Below, in pieces: positions 1 to 14,295 of a DNA stretch of 64,000 nucleotides (its first letter is position 1; each line of letters opens with the position of its first letter). This stretch comes from Lysinimonas soli (GTDB lineage Bacteria; Actinomycetota; Actinomycetes; Actinomycetales; Microbacteriaceae), in contig NZ_JBHSMG010000001.1 in the NCBI RefSeq assembly GCF_042655435.1, forward strand, positions 1,116,001 to 1,180,000. The letters run 5' to 3'. The notes under the pieces are model-generated. The model ran no database searches. It saw only the letters and a program-made list of their open reading frames with translations, and had not been told where the DNA came from. The position numbers and the translations under genes are program-made.

Positions 1-75
1 GTCTTGTCAGTCGCCACGCGTAAACCACCGTTCGTTCGAAAAAGGCTGCCGAACCACGTTAGCCGGTCGGCGGGG

Positions 76-258
76 TCAGCTGCTCTTGCGGCGGAACTCG
101 CGACGGTTGCCGGCCTTGCCGTGCACCCCGTGAACGGAGGACTCGCCGCCGGGGGCCGCCATGCGGGTCTCGCCCTGCTGCTTCTTGCGCTCGAGGGCCT
201 CGCGGAACTTGCGCTTCGTCTCGTCGGACGGGCTCTGCTGGCTGTTCTCGTCGGTCAT
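76..258 (-). CDS. DUF5302 family small protein
   Basis: A 60-residue, highly charged protein with no membrane segment. It matches the small DUF5302 family that is widespread in actinobacteria and has no known function. The N-terminal half is rich in Lys, Arg, Gln and Glu (KRKFREALERKKQQ) and the C-terminal half has Gly/His repeats (SSVHGVHGKAGN) and a basic tail. The reading frame is open back to a TTG at 270, but the ATG at 258 is taken because family members start just before a short acidic stretch like MTDENSQQ. It lies 53 bases downstream of rpe in the same direction and may be the last gene of that run. Confidence 0.72.
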   Translation of the reverse strand: MTDENSQQSPSDETKRKFREALERKKQQGETRMAAPGGESSVHGVHGKAGNRREFRRKSS

Positions 259-311
259 GTGACCAGTCAACCAGACTCGGGCGGGCGGGTCAGGACCGCC
301 GGATCACGTGC

Positions 312-974
312 TCAGTGCGCGTGGGTGGCTGCGGCGGCGCGCAGCCCCGCGATGGCGAGACCGGGGTCGGCGGCGCCGAACACGCTCGAGCCGGCGACGA
401 AGGTGTCGGCACCCGCCTCGGCGGCCTGAGCGATCGTGTCGATGGCGACACCGCCGTCGACCTGCACCCAGATGTCGAGCCCCGCCGTGTCGGCCACCGA
501 GCGCACCGCCGACACCTTGGGCAGCACCTCGGTCATGAAGCTCTGGCCGCCGAACCCCGGTTCGACCGTCATCACGAGCAGCTGGTCGAATTCGGGAAGC
601 AACTCGAGATAAGGCTCGATGGGGGTGCCGGGCTTGACCGCGAGCCCGGCACGCGATCCGATCGACCGCAGCAGGCGGGCGAGGCCCACCGGGTCGTCGG
701 TGGCCTCGGCGTGGAACGTCACCGAGAACGCACCCAGCTCGGCGTAGCCCGGGGCCCAGCGGTCGACATCCGTGATCATCAGGTGCACGTCGAGCGGTAC
801 CGGCGAGACGGCCTGCACCCGCCGGACCATCTCGGGGCCGAAGGTCAGGTTGGGCACGAAGTGGTTGTCCATGACGTCGACGTGCACCGCGTCGGCGGTG
901 GCGATCGCCTCGACCGCGGTCTGCATGTTCACGAAATCGGCGCTCAGGATGCTCGGGTTGATGCGCACGGTCAC
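312..974 (-). CDS. rpe: Ribulose-phosphate 3-epimerase
   Basis: Interconverts ribulose 5-phosphate and xylulose 5-phosphate in the pentose phosphate pathway, in the cytoplasm. The 220-residue protein has the usual TIM-barrel length. Visible family motifs are the N-terminal INPSILSADF, the metal and catalytic Asp region HVDVMDNHFVPNLTFGP, and the second catalytic Asp in QVDGGV, followed by the phosphate-binding VAGSSVF. It starts with GTG, which overlaps the rsmB stop codon as GTGA, so the two genes are probably translationally coupled. Placement after fmt and rsmB is the same as in mycobacteria. Confidence 0.95.
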   Translation of the reverse strand: MTVRINPSILSADFVNMQTAVEAIATADAVHVDVMDNHFVPNLTFGPEMVRRVQAVSPVPLDVHLMITDVDRWAPGYAELGAFSVTFHAEATDDPVGLARLLRSIGSRAGLAVKPGTPIEPYLELLPEFDQLLVMTVEPGFGGQSFMTEVLPKVSAVRSVADTAGLDIWVQVDGGVAIDTIAQAAEAGADTFVAGSSVFGAADPGLAIAGLRAAAATHAH

Positions 975-2332
975 GAAGTCACCCTAGCGAGCAGCTGGAT
1001 GAACATGGCGTCGGTGCCATGGCGGTGCGGCCAGAGCTGTGCGTGCGCGACCGGCGGCAGCCCGAGTTCGCGGGTCGCGATCCGGGACAGCACCGCCGGG
1101 GTGTCGACCCGCTCGAGACCCGGATGCCGCGCCAGCGCTCCCGAGATCACCTCGACCGTCTCGCTCAGGTGCGGCGAGCACGTCACGTAGGCGATGAGTC
1201 CGCCCGGTGCGAGCGCAGCGACGGCCGAGTCCAGCAGCTCGCCCTGCAGCACGCGTAGTTGCGCGACATCGCCGGGCGCCTTGCGCCAGCGCGCCTCCGG
1301 ACGCCGGCGCAGCGCGCCGAGACCGGTGCACGGCGCGTCGAGCAGGATGCGATCGAACCGCTCGGCGCCGGCCGAGAATCGCCGCCCATCGCCTTCGACG
1401 ACCGGTGGTGGCGGGTCGAAGACCGCCAGCGCATTGCGCACCAGGCGCGCGCGGGTGGGCACGAGTTCGTTGGCAAGCAGACTCGCTCCCCCGAGCCGCG
1501 CTTCCGCGGCCAGGACCGCGGCCTTGCCGCCGGGACCCGAGCACAGGTCGAGCCAGCGTTCGCCGGCACGGACGGGCCGCGCCCGGGTCAGGGCGAGCGC
1601 GGCCAGCTGCGAGCCCTCGTCCTGCACGCGGGCACGACCGGAGGCGACGATGGGATTGCCGGCCGGGTCGCCCCCCGCGCTGCGTGCCGCGATCGGCGAG
1701 ACGCCGCCCGGCTCGCCGACGTCGTGCGGCACGGCGAGCCCGGGAAGGGCGACCAGGCTGACCTGCGGTGCCCGGTTGTCGGCCTCGAGCAGCTGTTCCA
1801 GCTCGTCGGCCCGGCCCTCCTCCGCCAGTGCCGCGCGGAAGGCCTCGACGACCCAGAGCGGATGCGCGTGCTCGACCGCGAGCCGCTCATCGCCGACGAG
1901 CCCGTCGAGCAGGCGCTCGCGCCAGCCCTCGGGAGGCGTGCGGGAGATCGTACGGAGCACCCCGTTGGCGAACCCGGTCGCCGAGCGCTTGCCGGAGGCG
2001 GCGACGAGCGCCACCGATTCGTCGACCGCCGCGTGCGCGGCGACCCGCATGCCGATCAGCTGATGCACCCCCAGCCGCAGCGCGTCGAGAACTTCGGGGT
2101 CGAGCCGGTCGAGGGGGCGACCGCTTGCCAAGGCGATGATGCGGTCGTAGTAGCCCTGCCGGCGCAGGGTGCCGTAGCTCAACTCGGTGGCCAGGCCGGC
2201 ATCCGCCTCGCTCAGGCGCGCGATCGCGAGCTTCAGCGGAAGCAGGAGGTTGGCGTAGGCATCGCTGTCGTGCACGGCGCGGATCACCTCGTACGCGATC
2301 CGGCGAGCCGGCTGGATGCGCGGGCCGCTCAC
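971..2332 (-). CDS. rsmB: 16S rRNA (cytosine-C5)-methyltransferase RsmB/Fmu
   Basis: SAM-dependent methyltransferase expected to methylate C967 (E. coli numbering) of 16S rRNA. The 453-residue protein has an N-terminal NusB-like RNA-binding domain (about 1-150) and a C-terminal Rossmann methyltransferase domain. Visible motifs are DLCSGPGGKAAVLAA (SAM binding), DAPCTGLGALRRRPE (motif IV) and VTCSPHLSET (motif VI, catalytic Cys). The frame stays open far upstream, through fmt, but the GTG at 2332 is the start because it overlaps the fmt stop as GTGA and begins the family N-terminus (IQPARRIAYEVIRAV). The stop overlaps the rpe start in the same way. Confidence 0.93.
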   Translation of the reverse strand: MSGPRIQPARRIAYEVIRAVHDSDAYANLLLPLKLAIARLSEADAGLATELSYGTLRRQGYYDRIIALASGRPLDRLDPEVLDALRLGVHQLIGMRVAAHAAVDESVALVAASGKRSATGFANGVLRTISRTPPEGWRERLLDGLVGDERLAVEHAHPLWVVEAFRAALAEEGRADELEQLLEADNRAPQVSLVALPGLAVPHDVGEPGGVSPIAARSAGGDPAGNPIVASGRARVQDEGSQLAALALTRARPVRAGERWLDLCSGPGGKAAVLAAEARLGGASLLANELVPTRARLVRNALAVFDPPPPVVEGDGRRFSAGAERFDRILLDAPCTGLGALRRRPEARWRKAPGDVAQLRVLQGELLDSAVAALAPGGLIAYVTCSPHLSETVEVISGALARHPGLERVDTPAVLSRIATRELGLPPVAHAQLWPHRHGTDAMFIQLLARVTS

Positions 2333-3255
2333 GAGGCGACGACCGCGGCGCCGGCGGGACGCCCTCGCCACCAGTCCGCGGCCGGCATGGCACGCCGGCC
2401 CGCGGGTTGCACCGTCACGAGCTGCACCGGGTCGCTCGCCGTGCCCACGAGCAGCCGGCCGGCGCGCAGCTCGACCCGACCCGGATCGAGCTGCGGCGCG
2501 TCGTGCGCGATCAGCGCGTCGAGCACCTTGATTCGCTCGTCGCCGAGCTCGGTGAAGGCGCCCGGCTCGGGTGTCGTACCCCGAATCCGGGCATCCACCG
2601 CCACCGCCGACGCTGCCCAGTCGATCCGCCCGTCGGCCTGGGTCAGCTTCGGGGCCAGGGTCACCTCGCCCTGCTGAACCGTCGCGACGGCGGCGCCCCC
2701 GGCCAGATCGTCGACCACCCCGGCCAGCAGCTGCGCCCCCGACTCGGCCAGGGACTGCAGCAGATGTCCCGCGGTCTCGTGCGCGCCGATCGGACGGCGG
2801 ACAGTGGCGTAGACCTCGCCGGCATCGAGCTCGGGCACGAGTCGGAAGACGGCGGCGCCGGTCTCGACATCGCCGGCCATGATCGCCCGCTGCACCGGCG
2901 CAGCCCCGCGCCATCGGGGCAGCAACGAGAAGTGCAGGTTGATCCAGCCCAGACGCGGGGCGCCCAGCAGCGGCTCGCGAATGATGCCGCCGTACGCCAC
3001 GATCACGCCGAGATCGGGATCGAGGGCGCGCAGCTGCTCGGTCACCGGGGCGAGCCGATTCGCGCGGATCACCGGAACGCCGGCGGCCTCCGCCTCGAGA
3101 GCCACCGGCGTCGAGGTCATGACCCGTTTGCGCCCCTGCGGCGAGTCCTCGCGGGTGACCACCGCGACCACCTCGTGCGGGCCATCGAGCAGTCGTCGCA
3201 GGCTGGGCACGGCGGCGGCGGGGCTTCCCGCGAAGACGATCCGGAGTGGGGGCAC
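2329..3255 (-). CDS. fmt: Methionyl-tRNA formyltransferase
   Basis: Formylates Met-tRNA(fMet) with 10-formyl-THF to make the initiator tRNA. 308 residues, normal length. The N-terminal domain begins LRIVFAGSP; the catalytic region reads INLHFSLLPRWRGAAP (Asn and His of the formyltransferase triad) and the third catalytic residue is the Asp in ELDAGEV. The C-terminal tRNA-binding domain (about 205-308) begins near PKLTQADGRIDW. Start is GTG. It is followed by rsmB with a GTGA overlap, so fmt and rsmB are coupled; priA ends 75 bases upstream. Confidence 0.95.
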   Translation of the reverse strand: MPPLRIVFAGSPAAAVPSLRRLLDGPHEVVAVVTREDSPQGRKRVMTSTPVALEAEAAGVPVIRANRLAPVTEQLRALDPDLGVIVAYGGIIREPLLGAPRLGWINLHFSLLPRWRGAAPVQRAIMAGDVETGAAVFRLVPELDAGEVYATVRRPIGAHETAGHLLQSLAESGAQLLAGVVDDLAGGAAVATVQQGEVTLAPKLTQADGRIDWAASAVAVDARIRGTTPEPGAFTELGDERIKVLDALIAHDAPQLDPGRVELRAGRLLVGTASDPVQLVTVQPAGRRAMPAADWWRGRPAGAAVVAS

Positions 3256-3330
3256 CCGTCGATTCTGTCAAGCTCGCCGGGGCGGGCGCCGCCGCCCTGC
3301 CGCCGAGCGCGCGGCCGCCCAGCCGCCGGC

Positions 3331-5290
3331 TCACTCGGCGAAGGGCTCGGGATCGTCGAATCGCGCCCGCAGCGGCAGCGGCTGACGGCCACGTCGCACC
3401 TGACCCGGCACGGGTTTGCGGCGCATCGTGGCCTGCCGGATGATCTCGGAGCGGACGACGGCCGCGACCTCGGCGCCGTGCGCGTAGTCGAAGCGGACGA
3501 TGGCCCGCGCTCGCCCGTCGACCTCGGTCGTGCCGACCGGATCCACCTCCGCGGGAAGGGCGCTGAGGGCGGCGGCGACCGCCTCCGGCGTCCCCTGCAG
3601 CGTCGCGACCCGAGCGGCCGGTGGAAAGCGCAGCAGGCGTCGATCCGCCAGTTCGGCGCGCGCGTACTCGGCCTGACGCCCTGTCACCATGGCGGAGGCG
3701 AGCGCGCCTCCGACCCCCACGAGCACGACGGGGGCGTCGTCGGCCGCGAGGGACGCGGCATCCGACCACCAGCGCAGGCAGTCCTCGCCGACGCGCAGGG
3801 TCTCGCGCGCCACCATCCGTTCGCCGTCCAGCAGAAGGACCGCGCGATAGCCGCCCGCGGCGATCGGCTCGGCCCCTCGGGTCGCGACCACGATCGCCGG
3901 CTTCGCGTCGACGGCCTGGATCGCGCGCTCGCCGTCGGCGACGATCACGCGCACCCCGGGGAACGCCCGCCCGAGCTCGTCGGCCGTGCGGCTGGCGCCC
4001 GCTCCCGCCGGCCGCAGACGCGTCGACTGGCAGTTGGTGCACCGCCACGAGGCTTCCGGGGCGCCGCACCAGGAGCAGCTGGGGATTCCGCCGCGCCGGC
4101 TCTGATGCAGCGGACCGTCGCACACCCGGCAACGGGCGGACGCGCCGCAGTCCCCGCATCGCAGACCCGGCGCATAGCCGGGGCGGGCCACCTGCACGAG
4201 TACGGGACCGGTCTGGGAGCCCGCGCGCGCTTCGCGCCAGGCGATCGACGGGATGCGCGCCTGCGCCGCCAGGCGGTCCTGTGCCGGGATGTTGGCGGTG
4301 GGGATGACCCGCGAGCGACGGGGGCGCGTCGGGCCGAGTTCCCGCAGGTAGCCGAGCTCGACGAGGCGTTCGGCCTCGGTCGTGCGGGTGTGGCCCGCGA
4401 TCACCAACGCGCCGCCCTGCTGCTCCTGCCGGATGAGGGCGGCGTCCCGGGCGTGAACGTAGGGTGCAAGCGGCTCGCCCAGCAGCGGGTCGCCGTCGTT
4501 CCAGATCGCGATCAGGCCGAGTCGAGCCGCGGGGGCGTAGACGACCGAGCGGTTGCCCAGCAGCACGACGGGGTTCTGTCCCAGCGCCCGCAGGATGCCT
4601 CGGTAGCGGTCGGGATTCGATTGGCGGGCATCCAGGCGCACCACGGCATCCGCGGGCAGCAGCGGCGCGAGAGCGGCGGCGAGCTGCTCCTGATCGCGGT
4701 AGTCGGGTGCCACGACGATCGCCGAACGCCCGGCCGCGACGACCCGCGCCGCCACCCGGGCCAGCGTGACCGCCCAGCGGCCGACCCAGACACCGTCGCC
4801 GAGCTCGGTGACTCCGGGATCCACCCCGAGCACCAGGCGCTCATCGGCCTCGAGCGCCTCCGTCACCGCATCCGGATAGCCCTCCAGCGCGGGAGCCGCG
4901 ATCGGCGCGCGTTCCGGCTCGCGGCCGCGCGCGAGCCACGCCTTCTCGACCCGCACCTGGCGCGGCGGGATCGCAAGACGCAGCACGTCACCGGCCGAAC
5001 CGGCCGCGCGGTCGGCCACGGCGCGCGCCAGGGCCCACACCTCGGGCCGCAGGATCGGCACCGCCGAGGCGAGCGCGGCGATGTCGCTGAGCGGGCCGGG
5101 GAAGTCCTGCTGCGAGCTCAGCTCGACGACGAAACCCTCGGCCACACGGCCGGCGGAGCGAAGCGGTACCGTCACCCGCACCCCCGGCACGATCCCGTCC
5201 ATCCCCTCGGGGATGCGGTAATCGAGCAGTCGGTCCAACTGCGGCAGCGGCGAGTCCACCAGGATCCGTGCGATCCGCGCGGCCGGCACG

Positions 5291-5310
<20 letters not shown>
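3331..5310 (-). CDS. priA: PriA-like primosomal protein N', helicase motifs degenerate
   Basis: Homologue of the replication-restart protein PriA (659 residues). The N-terminal DNA-binding domain (ARILVDSPLPQLDRLLDYRIP) and the eight-cysteine zinc-binding insertion are intact (CGDC, CRVC, CSWC, CTNC pattern around residues 385-425). The ATPase core is not: there is no Walker A GxGKT, and the Walker B DEEH position reads IWNDGDP. Actinobacterial PriA proteins are known to lack these motifs, so it probably acts as a structural restart factor rather than a helicase. The GTG at 5310 overlaps the metK end by 20 bases; a second GTG at 5289, one base after the metK stop, is an equally good start. 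Confidence 0.88.
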
Positions 5311-6487
<1,177 letters not shown>

Positions 6488-6520
6488 GGTTGCCTGTTCG
6501 GTCGGTGGGCGGAGCGCGAG

Positions 6521-7711
6521 TCAGCGCACCACGTCGAGGATACGGTCGGCGACCGATGACTTGCTGCCCTCGGCCTCCGTTACATTACGTCCCGTGGCAT
6601 CGAGCACGATGACGACGTTCTCGTCCTTGCCGAACGTCTCGGTCCAGCCGACCCTGTTGACGACGAGATAGTCGACGCCTTTGCGCGCCGCCTTGGCCGC
6701 CCCGAGTGCCAGCAGGGCATCCCGATCCGGTTCGGTCTCGGCGGCGAAGCCGACGATCACCTGGCCGTCGTGGCGCGCGCCGGTCAGCTCGTGGAGGATG
6801 TCGGGATTCTTGACGAGCTTCAGCTCGAGCGTGTCGCCCTGGGTCTCCTTCTTGATCTTGCCGGCGGCGACCGTCTGCGGTCGGTAGTCGGCCACGGCCG
6901 CGGCCATGATGATCAGATCGGCCGTTCCCGCTGCGAGCAGAGTCGCCTCCTGCAGTTCGAGGGTGGTCGACACGTGCTGGACGGCGATACCGGGGCTGAG
7001 CGGTTCGAGCACGCCGTCGTCGAGATTCGCCACGATCAAGGTCACCTCGCCGCCACGGTCGGCTGCGGCACGTGCCAGGGCGACGCCCTGCTTTCCGCTG
7101 GAGCGGTTACCGATGAAGCGCACTGGATCGAGCGGCTCGCGCGTGCCCCCGGCGGTCACGAGGATGCGGCGCCCGGCCAGATCCTGCGGCGCCGTGGAGG
7201 CGAGCGCCTCGGCCACGATCACCTCGGGCTCGGCCATGCGCCCCGGCCCGGAGTCGGACCCGGTGAGCTGACCGCTGGCCGGCCCCACGATCCGCACGCC
7301 GCGCCCTCGCAACAGGGCGACGTTGGCCACGGTGGCCGGATTCAGCCACATCTCGGTGTGCATCGCGGGCGCGAGCACGAGCGGCGCCTTGGAGGCGAGG
7401 ATCGTGTTGCCGAGAAGGTCGTCGGCCAGGCCCGCCGCGATCTTCGCGATCGTGTTCGCGGTCGCCGGGGCGACCACGATCAACTCGGCCGCCTGTCCAA
7501 TGGCCACGTGCCGCACCTCGGCGACGCCCTCGTAGAGCTCCGAATGCACCGGATTGCGGCTGATCGCCTCGAGGGTCGGCCGGCCGATGAAGCGCAATGC
7601 GGCGTTCGTCGCGACGACGTGCACGTCGTGACCGGCGAGCACGAATGCGCGCACGACGTTGACTGCCTTGTAGGCCGCGATGCCGCCGGTGATGCCGACG
7701 ACGACGTTCAT
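6521..7711 (-). CDS. coaBC: Bifunctional phosphopantothenoylcysteine decarboxylase / phosphopantothenate-cysteine ligase
   Basis: Two consecutive steps of coenzyme A synthesis. The N-terminal flavin-dependent CoaC domain (about 1-180) starts VVVGITGGIAAYKA, has the active-site His in RHVAIGQAAELIVVAPATANT and the flavin loop APAMHTEMW; the substrate lid reads GSDSGPGRMAEP, without the Cys found in E. coli Dfp at this place. The C-terminal CoaB domain starts RRILVTAGGTREPLDPVR and contains the dimerisation and nucleotide-binding strand MAAAVADYRP. 396 residues, ATG start. It lies 19 bases downstream of rpoZ, the order found in mycobacteria (rpoZ-dfp-metK). Confidence 0.96.
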   Translation of the reverse strand: MNVVVGITGGIAAYKAVNVVRAFVLAGHDVHVVATNAALRFIGRPTLEAISRNPVHSELYEGVAEVRHVAIGQAAELIVVAPATANTIAKIAAGLADDLLGNTILASKAPLVLAPAMHTEMWLNPATVANVALLRGRGVRIVGPASGQLTGSDSGPGRMAEPEVIVAEALASTAPQDLAGRRILVTAGGTREPLDPVRFIGNRSSGKQGVALARAAADRGGEVTLIVANLDDGVLEPLSPGIAVQHVSTTLELQEATLLAAGTADLIIMAAAVADYRPQTVAAGKIKKETQGDTLELKLVKNPDILHELTGARHDGQVIVGFAAETEPDRDALLALGAAKAARKGVDYLVVNRVGWTETFGKDENVVIVLDATGRNVTEAEGSKSSVADRILDVVR

Positions 7712-7730
7712 GCGCGCGCTCCGGGTGGGG

Positions 7731-7997
7731 TTACTCCGCGACGGGCTCGAGCGGCGTCAGGACGAGCTTGTCCTCGTTGATCTCGCGCAGGGCCACCGAC
7801 AGCGGCTTGTCGTCGATCGTCGAGTCGACCAGGGGGCCGACGTTGTCGAACAACGAGCCCTCGTGCAGATCGGCGTAGTAGTCGTTGATCTGGCGGGCGC
7901 GCTTGGAGGCGAAGATCACCAGCTGGTACTTCGAGTCGACACGCGAGAGCAGCTCGTCGATGGGCGGGTCGATGATTCCGCTGAACTTGTCGGCCAT
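7731..7997 (-). CDS. rpoZ: DNA-directed RNA polymerase omega subunit
   Basis: Small subunit that supports assembly and stability of RNA polymerase. 88 residues. The core motif RVDSKYQLVIFASKRARQIND is the conserved omega helix, and PLSVALREINEDKL is the second conserved segment. The frame is open upstream to 8069, but the ATG at 7997 is chosen because it is preceded by AGGAGG with 5-base spacing and begins MADKFSGIIDPP as in other actinobacteria. Ninety-seven bases separate it from the gmk stop. Confidence 0.94.
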   Translation of the reverse strand: MADKFSGIIDPPIDELLSRVDSKYQLVIFASKRARQINDYYADLHEGSLFDNVGPLVDSTIDDKPLSVALREINEDKLVLTPLEPVAE

Positions 7998-8094
7998 GGG
8001 GTCCTCCTGGACTGTTCGCGAGGCACCGCGGTATGCGGCACGGGGAAGATGGCGGTCGAACGACCGCAAAGCGTGAACGCCCGATCCGCTCGGA

Positions 8095-8991
8095 TCAGGG
8101 CACTGCGAGCAATTCTACGACCTCGGCGGCCGCTTGGCCGACTTCGCGGTTGACGATCTTGACATCGAACTCGTCCTGGGCACGTAATTCGACCTTCGCG
8201 GTCTCGAGTCTGCGGGCCTGTTCCTCGGGCGATTCGGTACCCCGACCGACCAGGCGGCGCACCAATTCCTCCCAGCTGGGCGGCAGCAGGAACACCAGGA
8301 GCGCCTCCGGCATGGCTCCACGGACGGCCCGTGCCCCCTGCAGATCGATCTCGAGCAGCACGCTCCTGCCGTCGGCCAGGGCGGCATCGATCGGCGGACG
8401 GGGCGTGCCGTAGCGCCAGGCGTTGTGCACGGTCGCCCACTCCAGGAACTCGCCGCGCGCGATCATGTCGTCGAACTCGGCGTCGCTGACGAAGTAGTAG
8501 TGCTCGCCGTCGACCTCGCCGGCCCGAGGCGGTCGCGTGGTGGCAGAGATGCTCAACAGCACGTTCGGGTAGTGCTCGCGGATGTAGCGCGACACAGTTC
8601 CCTTGCCGACCGCGGTGGGGCCGGCGAGCACCACGAGCCTGCTGGTCGGCAGCTGGCCCCGGCCCTCGCGGCCGAGCAGGTAGTCCCGCAGTTTCGTGCG
8701 CTGGCGCACTCCCAGGCCGCCCACGCGCTTCGAACCGGCGATTCCGAGCAGCGCCATCACGCGGTCGGCGCGTGTGGGGCCGAGGCTCGGAATGCTCATG
8801 AGCAGCTCGCGCACCCGCAGCGTCGCCTCGGGGGCCGTCGGCTCGCCCGCCCAGGCCGACTCGGCCACGTCGAGGGCCCGTCGTTCCCGCGCGGCCACCG
8901 ACTGCTTCACCGCGGCGCGAGCTCGCCGCGCGGCGACCGCGGCGCGGGCGGCGGCGGCCCGGTCGACATCGGGAGGCGTCACGCGCGGCAT
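8095..8991 (-). CDS. gmk: mIHF-guanylate kinase fusion protein
   Basis: A single 298-residue frame joins two proteins that are separate neighbours (mihF, gmk) in mycobacteria. Residues about 1-105 match actinobacterial integration host factor: a basic helix (ARRARAAVKQSV) and the helix-two-turn-helix LLMSIPSLGPTRADRVMALL followed by SKRVGGLG. Residues about 117-298 are a complete guanylate kinase (GMP to GDP): P-loop GPTAVGKGT, GMP-binding SATTRPPRAGEVDGEHYYF, and EIDLQGA. The ATG at 8991 follows AGGTGG with 4-base spacing; a GTG at 8982 overlaps the pyrF stop as GTGA and is an alternative. No stop or frameshift lies between the halves, so the fusion is real in this sequence; whether it is cleaved is unknown. 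Confidence 0.93.
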   Translation of the reverse strand: MPRVTPPDVDRAAAARAAVAARRARAAVKQSVAARERRALDVAESAWAGEPTAPEATLRVRELLMSIPSLGPTRADRVMALLGIAGSKRVGGLGVRQRTKLRDYLLGREGRGQLPTSRLVVLAGPTAVGKGTVSRYIREHYPNVLLSISATTRPPRAGEVDGEHYYFVSDAEFDDMIARGEFLEWATVHNAWRYGTPRPPIDAALADGRSVLLEIDLQGARAVRGAMPEALLVFLLPPSWEELVRRLVGRGTESPEEQARRLETAKVELRAQDEFDVKIVNREVGQAAAEVVELLAVP

Positions 8992-9841
8992 GCGGCCACC
9001 TCGGCGACGTGGGCATCGATCGCCCCGGCCAGCCCGGCGGGGCCTGCCGACAGGATGCTGCGCGATGCACTCACCAGGACATTCTGCGCCTCGCTCCCGA
9101 ACAGCTCCGGCAGCTGCGCGATCCGCGCTCCCTGGTGCCCGAAGCCGGGAGCGAGCACCGGCATGCCGCTCAGGGCTTCCGTGCCGATCCCGAACTCCGA
9201 CAGCGCGATCGTCGCGCCGACGACCACGCCGACCGACCCGAGGGCCGCGGTCGACAGGCCGGCATTGCGGGCGGCGACATCGGCGACGACACCGGCCGCG
9301 ACCGAGAGGCCGTCGGCGCGTCGTGCGGTCTGCGTGAGCTTCGCCTCGGGATTCGAGGTGGCGGCGAGCACGAAGAGCCCCTTGCCGAAGCGCTCGGCTC
9401 GGTCGATGACCCCGTCGAGCGAACCGAGGCCCTGGTAGGCGACCACCGTCATGGCGTCCGCCTCGAGCGGCGACCCGGGCATGAGCCACGCGTCTGCATA
9501 GGCGTCGACGCTCGTGCCGAGGTCTCCGCGCTTGACGTCGGCGATCACCAGCAGACCCGCGGCCCGCGCCGCGGCGAGCACCTCCTCGAGCGCGGCGTAT
9601 CCGGCGGCTCCGTGACGTTCGTAGAAGGCGATCTGGGGCTTCACGATTCCGGCTCGGTCGACCGAGGCCTCCACGACGCGCAGCCCGAACTCACGCGCCC
9701 CCGCCGCCGAATCCGGCAGACCCCAGGCTTCGAGCAGCGCGGCGTGCGGATCGATTCCCACGCAGAGCTGTCCCCATGCGGTGAACACGGCCGAGAGCCG
9801 GTCGCCGAATCCTGGTCGAGGATCGTGCCGCACGGCCGCCG

Positions 9842-9845
<4 letters not shown>
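8979..9845 (-). CDS. pyrF: Orotidine 5'-phosphate decarboxylase (type 2)
   Basis: Final step of UMP synthesis. 288 residues, the longer type-2 form usual in actinobacteria. The active site reads IADVKRGDLGTS (catalytic Lys/Asp), preceded by VKPQIAFYERHG; the phosphate-binding C-terminal loop is VSASRSILSAG, and LAPGFGHQG is the substrate loop. The GTG at 9845 overlaps the carB stop as GTGA. The C-terminus (VAACRA) runs 13 bases into the mIHF-Gmk coding region. Last dedicated gene of the pyrimidine operon. Confidence 0.94.
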
Positions 9846-13140
<3,295 letters not shown>

Positions 13141-13141
<1 letters not shown>

Positions 13142-14295
13142 TAGTTCGTGGCGTCCTTCTGCTGGGCCTGCTGGGCGACGACCATGTCACGGAACCGGTC
13201 GAAGAGGTAGTTGGCGTCGTGCGGCCCTGCGGCCGCCTCGGGGTGGTACTGCACCGAGAACGCCGGGATGTCGAGGGCCTTGAGCCCCTCGACCACGCGG
13301 TCGTTGAGTCCGATGTGGCTCACCTCGAGCCGCCCGTAGCCGTTGGGGCTCTCGATGATGCCCTCGAGAGGCGCGTCGACCGCGAAGCCGTGGTTGTGGG
13401 CGGTGATCTCGACCCGGCCGGTCTCCTTGTCGAGCACCGGCTGGTTGATGCCGCGGTGCCCGAACGGCAGCTTGTAGGTGCCAAGGCCGAGGGCGCGGCC
13501 GAGCAGCTGGTTGCCGAAGCAGATGCCGAAGAAGGGAAGGCCGGCATCCAGGATGCCGCGCAGCAGCGCCACGTGCGAGTCCGATGCCTCGGGGTCACCG
13601 GGCCCGTTCGAGTAGAAGGCGGCGACCGGATGGATGGCGAGCAGCTGCTCGAGCGTGACGTCCTGCGGCAGCACGTGCACCTCGAAGCCGCGGCGCGCCA
13701 GGTTGTCGACCGTGGACTGCTTGACGCCGAGGTCGAGCACCGCGAGGTTGCCAAGACGCTCGCCGACCGCCGGCGTCACCGTCTCGGCGGGCACCGAGAC
13801 CTCGGCCGAGAGGTTGAGGCCGGCCATCTCGGGCGCACTGCGCACCAGGGCGAGCTGCTCGTCGGGGCTGAGTCCTGCATCCGGTCCCGAGAACACCCCG
13901 GCGCGCATGGCGCCCGCGTCGCGCAGCCGCCGGGTCACGGCACGCGTGTCGATGCCGCTCATGCCGACGATGCCGTTGGCCTCGAGCTCGCTGTCGAGGC
14001 TGCGCTTGGCCCGGAAGCTGCTCACCACGCGCGAGGGGTCGCGCACGACATAGCCCGACACCCAGATGCGGCGCGATTCGGGGTCCTCGTCGTTCATACC
14101 GGTGTTGCCGATGTGCGGCGCCGTCATGACGACGATCTGGCCCGCGTAGCTCGGGTCGGTCAGGGTCTCTTGATAGCCCGTCATGCCGGTCGCGAAGACC
14201 GCCTCGCCGAGGGTGCGGCCGCGGGCGCCGTAGGCGTGGCCGTGGTAGCGGGTGCCGTCTTCCAGGACGAGCACCGCGGGGTCGGATGTGGTCAT
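13141..14295 (-). CDS. carA: Carbamoyl-phosphate synthase small subunit
   Basis: Glutamine amidotransferase subunit that supplies ammonia to CarB. 384 residues. The N-terminal domain begins AVLVLEDGTRYHGHAYGA; the class I amidotransferase domain has the nucleophile Cys in FFGICFGNQLLG and the catalytic His/Glu in QYHPEAAAGP. The frame is open further upstream in another gene, but the ATG at 14295 overlaps the preceding stop as ATGA and gives the family N-terminus. Confidence 0.96.

Noticed and set aside
971..4159. 1062-codon open frame on the minus strand
   Set aside because: Only its last 453 codons (rsmB) are a protein family; the upstream part is Arg/Gly/Ala-rich shadow of fmt and priA.
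6488..6520. SAM riboswitch before metK
   Set aside because: Only 33 bases separate coaBC and metK; no room for an aptamer.
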